Shown here: positions 12,457-20,598 of the stretch, piece after piece
Position numbering within the stretch: position 1 is the first letter of the stretch
Layout: every line of letters starts with the position of its first letter
NCBI GenBank assembly: GCA_000720375.1
Contig: JOAA01000032.1
Span: 62,001 to 126,000, forward strand
DNA: 64,000 nt
Reading direction: 5' to 3'
Origin: Rhodococcus rhodnii
GTDB taxonomy: Bacteria; Actinomycetota; Actinomycetes; Mycobacteriales; Pseudonocardiaceae
Notes under the pieces: model-generated
Database searches by the model: none
What the model was told of the DNA's origin: nothing
What the model saw: only the letters and a program-made list of their open reading frames with translations
Translations under genes and position numbers: made by a program

Positions 12457-12687
12457 TCACCGCTGCTCGAACATCGAGGCACGCAGCTGTGCCAGGTGTT
12501 CTTGAACGTTCTGAGCGGCGCGCAGATCGCCCTCCGCCCTCGGCTGGATCCCGAAGGCGCGCAACAAGGCCGCGGCAGGTTCACCCGGATGGCCGGACTC
12601 GCCGAGCGTGGGGTGCAGACCCTGGTCGACAAGGTGGTGGAAGACGACGTTGACCACGGTCCACGGGTTGTAGGTCTCCTCGGCCAT
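12457..12687 (-). CDS. Small conserved-looking protein between regulator and monooxygenase operon
   Basis: A 76-aa ORF in the same direction as prmA, starting at the ATG at 12687 (MAEETYNPWTVVNVVFHHL). It has protein-like composition: an aromatic N-terminus, a His pair, GLHPTLGESG, and an amphipathic C-terminal helix (NVQEHLAQLRASMFEQR). I believe similar short proteins occur in actinobacteria but cannot name a family. The frame is open up to 12738, but the upstream part crosses an operator, so a later start is more likely. The ribosome site is weak. It is bracketed by two copies of the same palindrome, suggesting it belongs to the regulon. Function unknown. Confidence 0.6.
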   Translation of the reverse strand: MAEETYNPWTVVNVVFHHLVDQGLHPTLGESGHPGEPAAALLRAFGIQPRAEGDLRAAQNVQEHLAQLRASMFEQR

Positions 12688-12719
12688 CTGCCCATCACAC
12701 GCCCGCGCGCGCGAGGCGG

Positions 12720-12738
12720 GTGTCTCAATTTGAGACAC
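12720..12738. promoter_or_regulatory. Operator palindrome upstream of the activator gene and small ORF
   Basis: GTGTCTCAATTTGAGACAC is a perfect 19-bp palindrome with the same core as the site at 12438. It lies 32 bp upstream of the small ORF start and 72 bp upstream of the activator start, in the divergent promoter region. A possible -10 (TACTCT) for the activator follows. Autoregulation and operon activation are both plausible. Confidence 0.8.
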
Positions 12739-12810
12739 TTTGCCCGGCGGGTTGGGATTACTCTGTGTCGAGGACGCAGCGTGCTCGCGGCGGCGGGCAG
12801 GAGGACTCGC

Positions 12811-14568
12811 GTGGAGAAAGCACGGCCAGTGCCGGCCGACGAGAAAGGGCTCGCCCGTACCCGGGTTCAGTTCTTGACCTCCGAGTCGATCGAGCGCGAA
12901 CGGGTACGGGATCCGATATTGGCCTCATGGCTGCGTTCCCGGCACAGTCACGTGCCCGCGGACCGGATCGATCTGCCGTACGTGCCCGACCAGAACCTCG
13001 ACACGCCGTTGATCCGCGCCGCCGAACCGGTGCTGGAACGGCTCGGCGAGCAGCTCGACGGCCAGCCGGTGAGCCTGATTCTGACCGATCCGCACGGGGT
13101 GGTGCTCACGCAACGTACTGGGGATCCGGATCTGCACCGCCATCTGCAGAGCGTCGAACTGGCGCCGGGGTTCAGCTATGGCGAGCAGTTCGTGGGCACG
13201 AACGGAATCGGTACAGCGTTGGAGGACGGCCGTCCCACCCACGTGTTCGGACATGAGCACTACGCGGAGAACCTGGAAAACCTGGCCTGCGCGGGTGTAC
13301 CGATCCAGGATCCGATCTCCGGCAAGACAATCGGCGCGGTCGACTTGACATGCTGGCGCAAAGACGCCGGGCAGTTGCTGATCGCGCTGGCCCGGACCAC
13401 CGCCGAACAGATCCGGCAGGCGCTGCTGGGCCACAGCGACATCCGGGAACTGGCCCTGTTCCAGGCGTATCTGCGTGCCTGCCGCCGGACGACCGGGATT
13501 TTGCTGGCGTTCAACGAAGAAGTCGTGATGATGAACGACCGGGCCCGCAGGTTGCTGGATCCGGCTGACCAAGCCGTGTTGCTCGGTCACGCCAGTCAGG
13601 CGTTGGCCGACGGCCGGAGTCGTGCGACTGTCGTGCTGCCAACGGGATCCAAGGTTCGGATGGAGTGCCGCACGGTCCCCGGGCCACGTGGCGGCGACGC
13701 GGGCAATGTCGTGCGGGTGCGGCTGGTCGAGACAGAGGATGAGGGGATCTCCGCAGTCCCGTTGCCGATGTTCCTGCCCGGTGTGGTCGGGTCGGCTCCG
13801 CTGTGGTTGCGGGCCTGCCACGAGGTCGACGCGGCCTACGGTCGTGGGGAATGGCTTGCGTTGGAAGGGGAGCGGGGCGTCGGCAAGTCCACTTTGGTCC
13901 GATGTGTGCACCAGCGCCGCAACCCCACCGGCAGGCTGCACGTGGTCGACGGCGTGTCCCAGATCCGGCAGGATCTGCTGGACGACCCCGTCGATTCGTT
14001 GGTCATCCGGCACGTGGACCACTTGGAACCGCAGGCGTTGCGTGATCTGGCCGCGGTGCTGGCGGAAGTCCGTGCGTCGGGCAGTCGTATGTGGGTCGCG
14101 GTCACTGTGGACGACGACTCGGTGGATCTCGGGGACGTGCTCGGCTTCTTCCCCCGGACCGTCCAGATCCCGCCGCTGCGCAGGCATGTCGAGGATCTCC
14201 GCGAGCTCGTGCCGTTGTTGTTGAGCAGGCTCAGCCGAGGCGGGCAGCTGACGTGCTCGCCGGCCGCGATGCACCTGCTGATGCGTTCTTCGTGGCAGGG
14301 CAACGTTCCGCAGCTCTACCAGGTGCTGAAGTACGTGGCCCGGCGCAAGCGGTCGGGGGTCATCCAACCGTCGGACCTGCCGGCCGAATACCGGGCCGTG
14401 GCCCGGCGTCCGCTCAACCGGCTGGAGTCGATCGAGCGGGACGCGATCGTGCACAGCCTCGAGGACGCGGACGGCAACAAGAACAGAGCGGCCCGGCTGC
14501 TCGGCATGTCACGGGCCACCCTGTACCGCAAGATCCACGAATACGGGATCGTGGCGCCTGTCAAATGA
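12811..14568 (+). CDS. AcoR/MimR-type Fis-family transcriptional activator
   Basis: A 585-aa regulator in three parts: an N-terminal GAF-like sensor (FSYGEQFVGTNGIGTALEDGRP, typical of AcoR-type proteins), a central P-loop domain with GERGVGKST near residues 354-362, and a C-terminal Fis helix-turn-helix (NRAARLLGMSRATLYRKI). The GTG at 12811 is set by AGGAGG six bases upstream. The GAFTGA loop that contacts sigma-54 is not present and the central domain is short and divergent, in line with actinobacteria lacking sigma-54. MimR-type activators control mycobacterial acetone/propane monooxygenase operons; divergent placement and the palindromes support the same job here. A 15-bp hairpin terminates it. 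Confidence 0.88.
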   Translation: MEKARPVPADEKGLARTRVQFLTSESIERERVRDPILASWLRSRHSHVPADRIDLPYVPDQNLDTPLIRAAEPVLERLGEQLDGQPVSLILTDPHGVVLTQRTGDPDLHRHLQSVELAPGFSYGEQFVGTNGIGTALEDGRPTHVFGHEHYAENLENLACAGVPIQDPISGKTIGAVDLTCWRKDAGQLLIALARTTAEQIRQALLGHSDIRELALFQAYLRACRRTTGILLAFNEEVVMMNDRARRLLDPADQAVLLGHASQALADGRSRATVVLPTGSKVRMECRTVPGPRGGDAGNVVRVRLVETEDEGISAVPLPMFLPGVVGSAPLWLRACHEVDAAYGRGEWLALEGERGVGKSTLVRCVHQRRNPTGRLHVVDGVSQIRQDLLDDPVDSLVIRHVDHLEPQALRDLAAVLAEVRASGSRMWVAVTVDDDSVDLGDVLGFFPRTVQIPPLRRHVEDLRELVPLLLSRLSRGGQLTCSPAAMHLLMRSSWQGNVPQLYQVLKYVARRKRSGVIQPSDLPAEYRAVARRPLNRLESIERDAIVHSLEDADGNKNRAARLLGMSRATLYRKIHEYGIVAPVK

Positions 14569-14611
14569 GGGCGTGTCTGATGGGTCCGGTCGTCTGTCAG
14601 ACACGCCCTCA
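14566..14611 (+). terminator. Hairpin terminator overlapping the activator stop codon
   Basis: TGAGGGCGTGTCTGA (14566-14580, beginning with the stop codon) pairs perfectly with TCAGACACGCCCTCA (14597-14611) around a 16-nt loop. There is no T-tract, as is common in high-GC actinobacteria. Confidence 0.8.
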
Positions 14612-14613
14612 GG

Positions 14614-14655
14614 CCCTCGTGAGTTGGCGCCGGGGCTTGGCGTCACTCACGAGGG
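14614..14655. repeat. Second palindromic element with CCCTCGTGAGT arms
   Basis: Outer arms CCCTCGTGAGT (14614-14624) and ACTCACGAGGG (14645-14655) match those of the element at 8074-8121, but the interior differs. It lies between the convergent activator and PNPOx genes and overlaps the end of the latter. It probably works as a bidirectional terminator or is a dispersed repeat. Confidence 0.7.
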
Positions 14656-15051
14656 CAGCCTCCGGCCGGAGACGATCTCCACGGATATGCGTAAGTAGTA
14701 GTCCTCGGCGTCCGGGGCCCACGCCCGTAACCCCAACTGCCTGACTGCGTCCAGTTCCACGCTGTCCGTGACCTGCACCGCGTGTCCGATCGCGACAACA
14801 CTCCATCCACTACGGACACCATGGTCCTTGAACTCGTCCGCCTCGAACGCGACGACCTTCCCGGTCGCCGCGAGCGCGAGCCGGCTGTGGGCCGATGTCC
14901 GGATGACCACGGCCTGCTCGCGCAGTGCGAACGTCACCGGCTGCACGGCGGGCAACGCGCGGTCGGTGTACACGACCCGTCCCACAGGCACCTTTGCCAA
15001 CAAACGGAAGCACTCCTGCCCCGAGAGCAGTTCCAGTCCCGCGGAGTCCAC
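14647..15051 (-). CDS. PNPOx-fold flavin/F420-binding family protein
   Basis: A 134-aa split-barrel protein of the pyridoxamine 5'-phosphate oxidase-like family: LSGQECFRLLAKVPVGRVVYT, LPAVQPVTFAL, VVAFEADEF and GWSVVAIGHA are the typical blocks. Such proteins bind flavin or F420 and reduce or sequester small molecules; the individual substrate is unknown. I prefer the GTG at 15051, with AGGGGG about nine bases upstream; an in-frame TTG at 15084 would add 11 residues. It ends inside the palindromic element. Confidence 0.8.
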   Translation of the reverse strand: MDSAGLELLSGQECFRLLAKVPVGRVVYTDRALPAVQPVTFALREQAVVIRTSAHSRLALAATGKVVAFEADEFKDHGVRSGWSVVAIGHAVQVTDSVELDAVRQLGLRAWAPDAEDYYLRISVEIVSGRRLPS

Positions 15052-15244
15052 GATGACCCACCCCCTATTCCTTCTCAAGGCCAACCCGGTCGGGCGTCCG
15101 CGCTGTCGCTCGCGGGCGCACGACGAGGGTCGGCAGCCGGCTGGGCAAGATCTTGCCTGGCCTCAGGCCGTGGCAACCGAGTCGAAAGTCCCTAATTGGT
15201 TAGAGGACATCGCCTCAGGCGCAGGTGGCACCGCTGCGCCCACG

Positions 15245-16213
15245 ATGAGGGCCATGACTATCGTCGCCATCGCCCTGCTGCTGGCATGGCCGCTGTACAA
15301 CGTCGTCCTCGCGGTGTTCGGCTGGCGGCGGCCACGGCCGAGACAGCCCGAACACACCACGGGCCTGCATTTCTGGATCGTCATTCCGGCGTTGCACGAG
15401 CAGAAAGCCACACTGCTCGAATCCGTGCTCGCGCTGGACTCGGCCGAGTATCCGGTAAGGGCACTTGTTGTCGACCGGGACGTGGACGCGCTCAACGCCG
15501 CGTACCGCGTTATCAAGCACACGGCCGTGGAACAGGGCATCGAACGGCGAACTGTGATCGGCGTGCTGGATGGCCGGCCAGAGCCGGGATTGATCCGGGA
15601 AGTCGCCCGGTACTTCGGTGGCCGCAACGTGGGCGCGGTGCAATGCCATGTCCGCATTCATTCGCCGATCACGTTGCTGGCGTTTCTGCAGGATCTGGAA
15701 TTCGCTGTGGTCGGTGACTCATCGCAACGGATGCGTGATGTCCTCGGCAGCGTCGAACTGGGCGAGAACGGTCAGTTCGTCCGGCTGGACGCGCTGGCCA
15801 GACTGGGTGACCGGCCCTGGACGGCCTCGCTTGAGCACCGGCTTTATCAGGCCGGAATGAGCATCCGCTATGCCACTGACGCGGTGATCAGTCAGGACGC
15901 GCCGCCGGTTCGGTTCCGCAAATGGGCACCCGCGGCGATAAGCGGTGCTCTTGTGGCGGTCACGCTGCTGACCGGAACGTATGTCTGGCTCGCCGCACTG
16001 CTGGTCCCCGGATTGATCTGGGGCTTGGTGCATCGCGCCCGGTTCGGTGGGCAGTCGTGGCGACGCACGCTTGTTGCCAGTGTGTTGTATCCGATTTATC
16101 TGGGACGTCGCCGCAGATCCCCCAGTCGTGTGACAAACGTAGTTCCGTCGGCGCAGCCTCGGCTACTACCGTGGGCGGGTGGCAATCCGGGTCTTTCTGC
16201 TCGACGACCATGA
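15245..16213 (+). CDS. Membrane-anchored GT2-like glycosyltransferase with degenerate active site
   Basis: A 322-aa protein with an N-terminal membrane helix (IVAIALLLAWPLYNVVLAVFGW), a GT2-like cytoplasmic domain (FWIVIPALHEQKATLLESV) and two C-terminal helices. Key GT2 motifs are blurred: the usual DxD-type block reads VIGVLDGRPEPG, the ED catalytic block reads SLEHRLYQAG, and the RW motif reads RFRKWAP. It may have lost catalytic activity or use another chemistry. Starts at 15245 and 15254 are both possible; neither has a strong ribosome site. Its last 35 bases overlap the response-regulator gene, so the two are probably cotranscribed. Confidence 0.65.
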   Translation: MRAMTIVAIALLLAWPLYNVVLAVFGWRRPRPRQPEHTTGLHFWIVIPALHEQKATLLESVLALDSAEYPVRALVVDRDVDALNAAYRVIKHTAVEQGIERRTVIGVLDGRPEPGLIREVARYFGGRNVGAVQCHVRIHSPITLLAFLQDLEFAVVGDSSQRMRDVLGSVELGENGQFVRLDALARLGDRPWTASLEHRLYQAGMSIRYATDAVISQDAPPVRFRKWAPAAISGALVAVTLLTGTYVWLAALLVPGLIWGLVHRARFGGQSWRRTLVASVLYPIYLGRRRRSPSRVTNVVPSAQPRLLPWAGGNPGLSARRP

Positions 16214-16820
16214 AGTAGTTCGCAAGGGCGTCGCCGCCCTGCTCGGCACCAATGCGGATATCTCCGTGGTCGGCGAGGCGTCGACGGCGGCGGAGGCGCT
16301 GGCCAAGGTGCCGGTGCTGGAGCCGGACGTCGCGGTGCTCGATGTCCGTCTGCCGGACGGTGACGGCGTCCAGGTGTGCCGTGACCTGCGCGCGGACATG
16401 CCCGACCTGAAGTGCCTGATGCTGACCTCGTACTCCGACGACGAGGCTCTGTTCGAGTCCGTGATGGCAGGCGCCGCCGGATATGTGCTCAAGGAGGTCC
16501 GCGGCGGTGACCTCGTGCGCGCCATCCGGACCGTGGCACAGGGCGGTTCCCTGCTCGACCCCGCCGCGACCACCCAGGTGCTGACCCGGCTGCGCAAGGG
16601 GCCGACCGACAAGCTGGCCGAGCTCACCGAGCAGGAACGCCGGGTGCTCGAGCTGATCGGTGAGGGAATGACGAACCGGCAGATCGCCGAGCGACTGTTC
16701 CTCGCGGAGAAGACCGTGAAGAACTACGTGTCGAACCTGCTGGCCAAGCTCGGCATGCGACGCCGCACCCAAGCCGCCGTACTGGCCACGGAGCTACGCC
16801 AGAACCGTCGCCGACCCTGA
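16179..16820 (+). CDS. NarL/FixJ-family response regulator
   Basis: A 213-aa two-domain regulator. The receiver has acidic residues Asp9-Asp10, the phosphorylation site Asp55 (VLDVRLPDG) and the Lys in GYVLKE. The C-terminal LuxR-type helix-turn-helix reads LTEQERRVLELIGEGMTNRQ and continues with AEKTVKNYVSNLLAKL. It resembles DosR/DevR-type regulators. The GTG start lies inside the end of the glycosyltransferase gene. Its stop is immediately followed by the stop of the convergent histidine kinase, its probable partner. Confidence 0.9.
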   Translation: MAIRVFLLDDHEVVRKGVAALLGTNADISVVGEASTAAEALAKVPVLEPDVAVLDVRLPDGDGVQVCRDLRADMPDLKCLMLTSYSDDEALFESVMAGAAGYVLKEVRGGDLVRAIRTVAQGGSLLDPAATTQVLTRLRKGPTDKLAELTEQERRVLELIGEGMTNRQIAERLFLAEKTVKNYVSNLLAKLGMRRRTQAAVLATELRQNRRRP

Positions 16821-17987
16821 CTACCTCAGCGGCACGCACCAATGCAGTGCCGTACCCGGGTTGGCTGGCGTCAGGGTGAACGTGCCACGTAGGCGGCGCG
16901 CGCGGACAGCCATGTTGCTCAGCCCGCTACGACGCCCGCCCTGAGGAATCCCGACGCCGTTGTCTGTCACGCGCAGGGACAGCTCGTCACCAGCTGTGAC
17001 CTCGATGGCCACCGTGGTCGCCCGGGCATGTCTGGCCACATTGGACAAAGCTTCGCGCAGGACGGGCAGCATGTGCTCGCCTGCCTCGCCGGGCACCGAC
17101 GTGTCCACCGGGCCACGGAAGCGGACCGAGACCTTGAAACCCAGTGCGGGCTCCGCGGCCTCGACGGCCTCCAAGACCAACGACCGCAGGCTCTCGGTGG
17201 GCGGGTGCTGCAGGGCGAAGACGGTCGTACGGATCTCCTGGATCGTCATGTCCAGATCGTCGACCGCGTGCCGGATCCGTTCCGTCGCATCCGCGGGATC
17301 AGTCGGGATCACCGAGGCCGCCGCCTCCAACGCCATCCCGGTCGCGAAGATCCGCTGGATCACCAGGTCGTGCAGGTCCCTGGCGATCCGGTCGCGGTCC
17401 TCAAGCACCACGAGCCGCTGCTGGTCGGCGCGGGCGGCGGCGTACTGCAGCGCCAGTGCCGCGTGCGCGGCGAAGTTCTCCAGCAAGTCGAGGTCGGACT
17501 GTCCAAAGAGCGGTTCGTCCCGCAACCGGCACAACAACAGCACGCCGAGGACGTCCGTACCGGCTTTGAGCGGGACGATCGCGGCCGACCCGAGGCCTTT
17601 GAGATCCGACGGCGCGACCGAACCGCTGTCGCCCTGGAAGGTCGCGGCCGCGTCGCCGTAGTTGTCGATCAACAGCGCTTCGCCTGAGGCGAAGACCAGA
17701 CCGGATGCCGTGCCCTCGATGGTGATCGACGTTCCGGTCAGGTGCTCGGCGCCCTCGACCACGTGGAAGACCAGAGTGCCGGGGTGCGCCTCGTCGGCGA
17801 CCGCGATGGCGGCCAGCGGCGCGCCGGCGACCTTGCGGGCGTGCGACGTGATCAGCTCGAGGTCGGATCCGTTGCCGGCCAGCAAGGCAGCAGTGATCTC
17901 ATTGGACGCACGCAGCCACGACTCCCTACGCCGCGACTCGTCAAGCAGTCGGGCGTACTCGTCGGGTGTCTTCTGACCCACGCACAC
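16821..17987 (-). CDS. GAF-domain histidine kinase (DosS/NarX-like)
   Basis: About 388 aa. A single GAF domain (residues about 35-185: LELITSHARKVAGAPLAAIAV, then IVPLKAGTDVLGVLLL) is followed by a HisKA_3 dimerisation helix with the phosphorylated His near 206 (RIARDLHDLVIQRIF) and a HATPase domain ending DNGVGIPQGG ... GLSNMAVRARRL. There are no membrane segments, so it is a cytosolic sensor. Starts at 17987 and 17981 (both GTG) are possible; no clear ribosome site is seen, so it may be leaderless. It faces the response regulator tail to tail with no intervening base. Confidence 0.88.
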   Translation of the reverse strand: MCVGQKTPDEYARLLDESRRRESWLRASNEITAALLAGNGSDLELITSHARKVAGAPLAAIAVADEAHPGTLVFHVVEGAEHLTGTSITIEGTASGLVFASGEALLIDNYGDAAATFQGDSGSVAPSDLKGLGSAAIVPLKAGTDVLGVLLLCRLRDEPLFGQSDLDLLENFAAHAALALQYAAARADQQRLVVLEDRDRIARDLHDLVIQRIFATGMALEAAASVIPTDPADATERIRHAVDDLDMTIQEIRTTVFALQHPPTESLRSLVLEAVEAAEPALGFKVSVRFRGPVDTSVPGEAGEHMLPVLREALSNVARHARATTVAIEVTAGDELSLRVTDNGVGIPQGGRRSGLSNMAVRARRLRGTFTLTPANPGTALHWCVPLR

Positions 17988-18081
17988 AGAGTAATTGGAC
18001 TCTGTCGTGGGCACCCTCTTCTGGACGAGAGTTGTCTCTTCACAGGGATGTGGTATCCGCATTCGAGGAGGGACATCGGAA

Positions 18082-18234
18082 ATGTTGCTCGCGATGAAGT
18101 TCGGTACTTTGGTACGACTTGTGGCCACGGTTCTGGTGGTGTCTTTCATTCTGTTCGCGATGGTGAGCCACAACGGCTCGACGCAGCCGCCGGAGCCGCC
18201 GCCGCAGGAGCCCGCGCCGACCAAACAGGCGTGA
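18082..18234 (+). CDS. Small single-pass membrane protein with proline-rich tail
   Basis: A 50-aa protein from ATG 18082: a basic start, one membrane helix (LVRLVATVLVVSFILFAMV) and a Pro/Glu/Gln tail (TQPPEPPPQEPAPTKQA). GGAGGG lies about ten bases upstream. The frame is open from 17995, but the earlier part lacks a better site. No family recognised. It is followed 31 bp later by the DUF305 lipoprotein gene, so the two may be cotranscribed. Confidence 0.6.
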   Translation: MLLAMKFGTLVRLVATVLVVSFILFAMVSHNGSTQPPEPPPQEPAPTKQA

Positions 18235-18265
18235 ACCGCACGCGTGTTCCGGCCGTGTCTGGAGA

Positions 18266-18754
18266 GTGCGTGTTCTCCTTGTCTTTCTCGGACTGGTGCT
18301 GACCGGGTGCGCCGCTGAGCCGGTCGATCACAATTCGACGGACGTGCTTTTCACCCACCGGATGATCGCGCACAACGCCCAGTCGGTGCAGGCGGCGCGA
18401 CTGGTCCAGGGCCGGACGGTCAATGCCAGAGTCATCAAGCTGGCCACGCAGATCGAGCAGGGTGCACTCAACCCGCAACTGGCCGAATGGGCGAGCCGCT
18501 GGGAATCGTCGCCGGACGACGCGGGCTCGGTGCCCGGCGAGATCAAGAACCTGGGTGAGCTGACCGGGTTGTCCGGATACGCGTTCACCAGTCGCTGGCT
18601 GGACACGATGATCGTGCACCACCGCGGCGCGATCACGATGGCGGAGAACGAACTGAGCCACGGCAAGAACGCCGCGGCGAAGGCGTTCGCCCAGCAGGTG
18701 CTCGATTCCCGGCAGCCGCGGCTGGCGGAGATGCAGGGAATGACTGGCGGCTAG
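18266..18754 (+). CDS. DUF305 lipoprotein
   Basis: A 162-aa exported lipoprotein: signal MRVLLVFLGLVLTGC with the lipobox Cys at residue 15. Two His-rich DUF305 blocks follow, FTHRMIAHNAQSVQAAR and TMIVHHRGAITMAENEL. DUF305 proteins are ferritin-like four-helix proteins sometimes linked to copper or other metals; the function is not settled. The GTG start is only just downstream of GGAGA. The stop TAG shares the CTAG tetramer with the stop of the convergent DUF2264 gene. Confidence 0.85.
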   Translation: MRVLLVFLGLVLTGCAAEPVDHNSTDVLFTHRMIAHNAQSVQAARLVQGRTVNARVIKLATQIEQGALNPQLAEWASRWESSPDDAGSVPGEIKNLGELTGLSGYAFTSRWLDTMIVHHRGAITMAENELSHGKNAAAKAFAQQVLDSRQPRLAEMQGMTGG

Positions 18755-20484
18755 GTCACGTGGATGTCGTTGTCGTCGAACGTGATCCTTGTGATCTGGC
18801 CGAACCAGTGGACTTCGAGGCTGTTCTCCGTGGCGCGTGCGCTTGCCTGGAGTGGCGGTTCCTTCTGTTCACTGAGGAGGGCGAGGGCGGCGAAGATGGC
18901 CGTGCCCTCGACGTCGGCGGTCAGCCTCGGGACGCGGACCCAGGATGTGTAGGCGGTGCCTTGGGGTGCGCGGACTTCGTCCTTGCCGGTCCAGCCGTGG
19001 ATGGGAACGAGCTGGGAATGCAGTTCGGTGGCCCAGCCGGTTTCCTCGACCTTGGCGAGGTGGGGTGCTTTGTGGACTCGGTGCACTCGTAGTTCGTAAC
19101 GGCCGTGGGCGATGGTGATGCTTTCGACCTTCAGGCCCGGGACCATCGGCGGGCCGCTGGGAAACGTCGGCCGATGCCAGGAAGCGGCCCAGTTGCCGGC
19201 GGCGTTGATCGGGTGGATTCGCCTGCGGACACTGCGGACCCCGTTGACCACGACGCTGAAGTGGTTGTCCGGAATGTTGGTTTTGGCTGTCGGGCCGGTT
19301 TTGGTGGAGTACGCCAGCCTGGAGTAGAGCGGGTCCTCGTCTGCGGCGGACTCGCCTTCGTGCGGTTTGACGTGATCGCTGCCGTGGTTGTGCAGCCTTG
19401 CGATCCCGTCGGCCACCTGGATCAGGAACCCCGGCGCCGGAACAGCCAGTGTCTTCTCCGGTATCGGTGCTTCCCGCTCGGTCCACAGTGGATGATCTGC
19501 GTTGGCGAGCAGGCACACGAAAGCCTTCGATGCCCAGTACGGCGAGGCCGGGCCCGAGTAGTTCTGCAGCGTGGGCTCGTGCGGGCCGTGCCAGCCGAGG
19601 CTGAGCAGGCCGTCCTGGTCGATGGATCCGTGGTCTTGGAAGTACTTCAGTGACCGGTTGACCAGTCCTTGGGACTGCCCGGGCGTCAAGGGAGTGTGGC
19701 CGGTGACGGCGCCGAGCGCCACCGCTGAGACGGCCGCGAACCTGTAGGTGAGAGACCGTCCGAAGTGGATCGGAGCGCCGTCTTTGCCGAACAGCAGGGA
19801 AAAGCTCGCCAGGTGCTCCTTGAGCCTCGCCCCGTGGTGGGTTTCCTCGTTGTTGAGGTAGGCGTCGAGCACAGGGTAAAGGTGCAAGGCCCAACCGTTG
19901 TAGTGGTCGAACGCCCGCCCGTCACCGTCGGAGTACCAACCTTGCCCGAGATACCAGCCTTCCAGAAGGTCCAGGGCTCGCTCGCGGGCGCGCTTCGTGA
20001 CTTCGTCGCCTCGTCCGACGGATTCCAGGAACCCGGCAACGGTGTAGGGGAAGAGGTACCAGTTGTTCGGCGCGGGGACGTTTGTCAGCGCGTCCCGCAA
20101 CCAGGCCTCAGCCTGGTCCTTTGTGGCTTCGTCGAGCTTGTCCCATAGCCACGGCCGCGTCAGCCGAAGGCCCAGGGCGACGGACGCGGATTCGACCATC
20201 GGCTGACCGAAGACGTCGTGACCTTGGATCTTCGGCCAGGCCCCGTTCGCCCCGGCCCGCAGCCCTTCCGCGTACCGGTCAAGCCAGCGGTCGTCCTGGG
20301 TGCCCGCTGCCCGGAACGCGGCAGCCAGGAACGTCCGGGCATAACCCTCCAACCCGTCGGACCGCACTCCGCTCTTCGACGCCCGCCCCGGCAGATCAAG
20401 CAGGGCACTGTCCGGCGTCGCCCACCGCCAGGCCGCCTCCAGCAGCCGATCCGCGGTCGCAATCCAGTGGTCACGGGCGTTCAT
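18751..20484 (-). CDS. DUF2264 family protein (glycan-related, alpha/alpha-barrel type)
   Basis: A 577-aa protein that fits the DUF2264 family: RSDGLEGYARTFLAAAF near residue 40, NNWYLFPYTVAGFLESVG, GWYSDGDGRAFDHYNGWALH and GRSLTYRFA. The first two-thirds look like an (alpha/alpha)6 barrel of the kind found in polysaccharide lyases and unsaturated-uronyl hydrolases; a beta-sandwich C-terminus follows. No signal peptide is seen, so it is likely cytoplasmic. The ATG at 20484 is chosen; a TTG four codons upstream, closer to GAAGGGG, is an alternative. Substrate unknown. Confidence 0.8.
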   Translation of the reverse strand: MNARDHWIATADRLLEAAWRWATPDSALLDLPGRASKSGVRSDGLEGYARTFLAAAFRAAGTQDDRWLDRYAEGLRAGANGAWPKIQGHDVFGQPMVESASVALGLRLTRPWLWDKLDEATKDQAEAWLRDALTNVPAPNNWYLFPYTVAGFLESVGRGDEVTKRARERALDLLEGWYLGQGWYSDGDGRAFDHYNGWALHLYPVLDAYLNNEETHHGARLKEHLASFSLLFGKDGAPIHFGRSLTYRFAAVSAVALGAVTGHTPLTPGQSQGLVNRSLKYFQDHGSIDQDGLLSLGWHGPHEPTLQNYSGPASPYWASKAFVCLLANADHPLWTEREAPIPEKTLAVPAPGFLIQVADGIARLHNHGSDHVKPHEGESAADEDPLYSRLAYSTKTGPTAKTNIPDNHFSVVVNGVRSVRRRIHPINAAGNWAASWHRPTFPSGPPMVPGLKVESITIAHGRYELRVHRVHKAPHLAKVEETGWATELHSQLVPIHGWTGKDEVRAPQGTAYTSWVRVPRLTADVEGTAIFAALALLSEQKEPPLQASARATENSLEVHWFGQITRITFDDNDIHVT

Positions 20485-20598
20485 GCGGGAAACCAACCCC
20501 TTCGGGACGTGGGTGTTCCACTTGTTCCGCAGGCATTCTGTCATGAACGACCCACACATTTGGCTGACGCGGACAGATGGACATTCGGCATCTTTTCG

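Noticed and set aside
12688..12738. N-terminal extension of the 76-aa ORF from a GTG at 12738
   Set aside because: The extension runs through the perfect operator palindrome and encodes a low-quality stretch; ATG 12687 is the better start.
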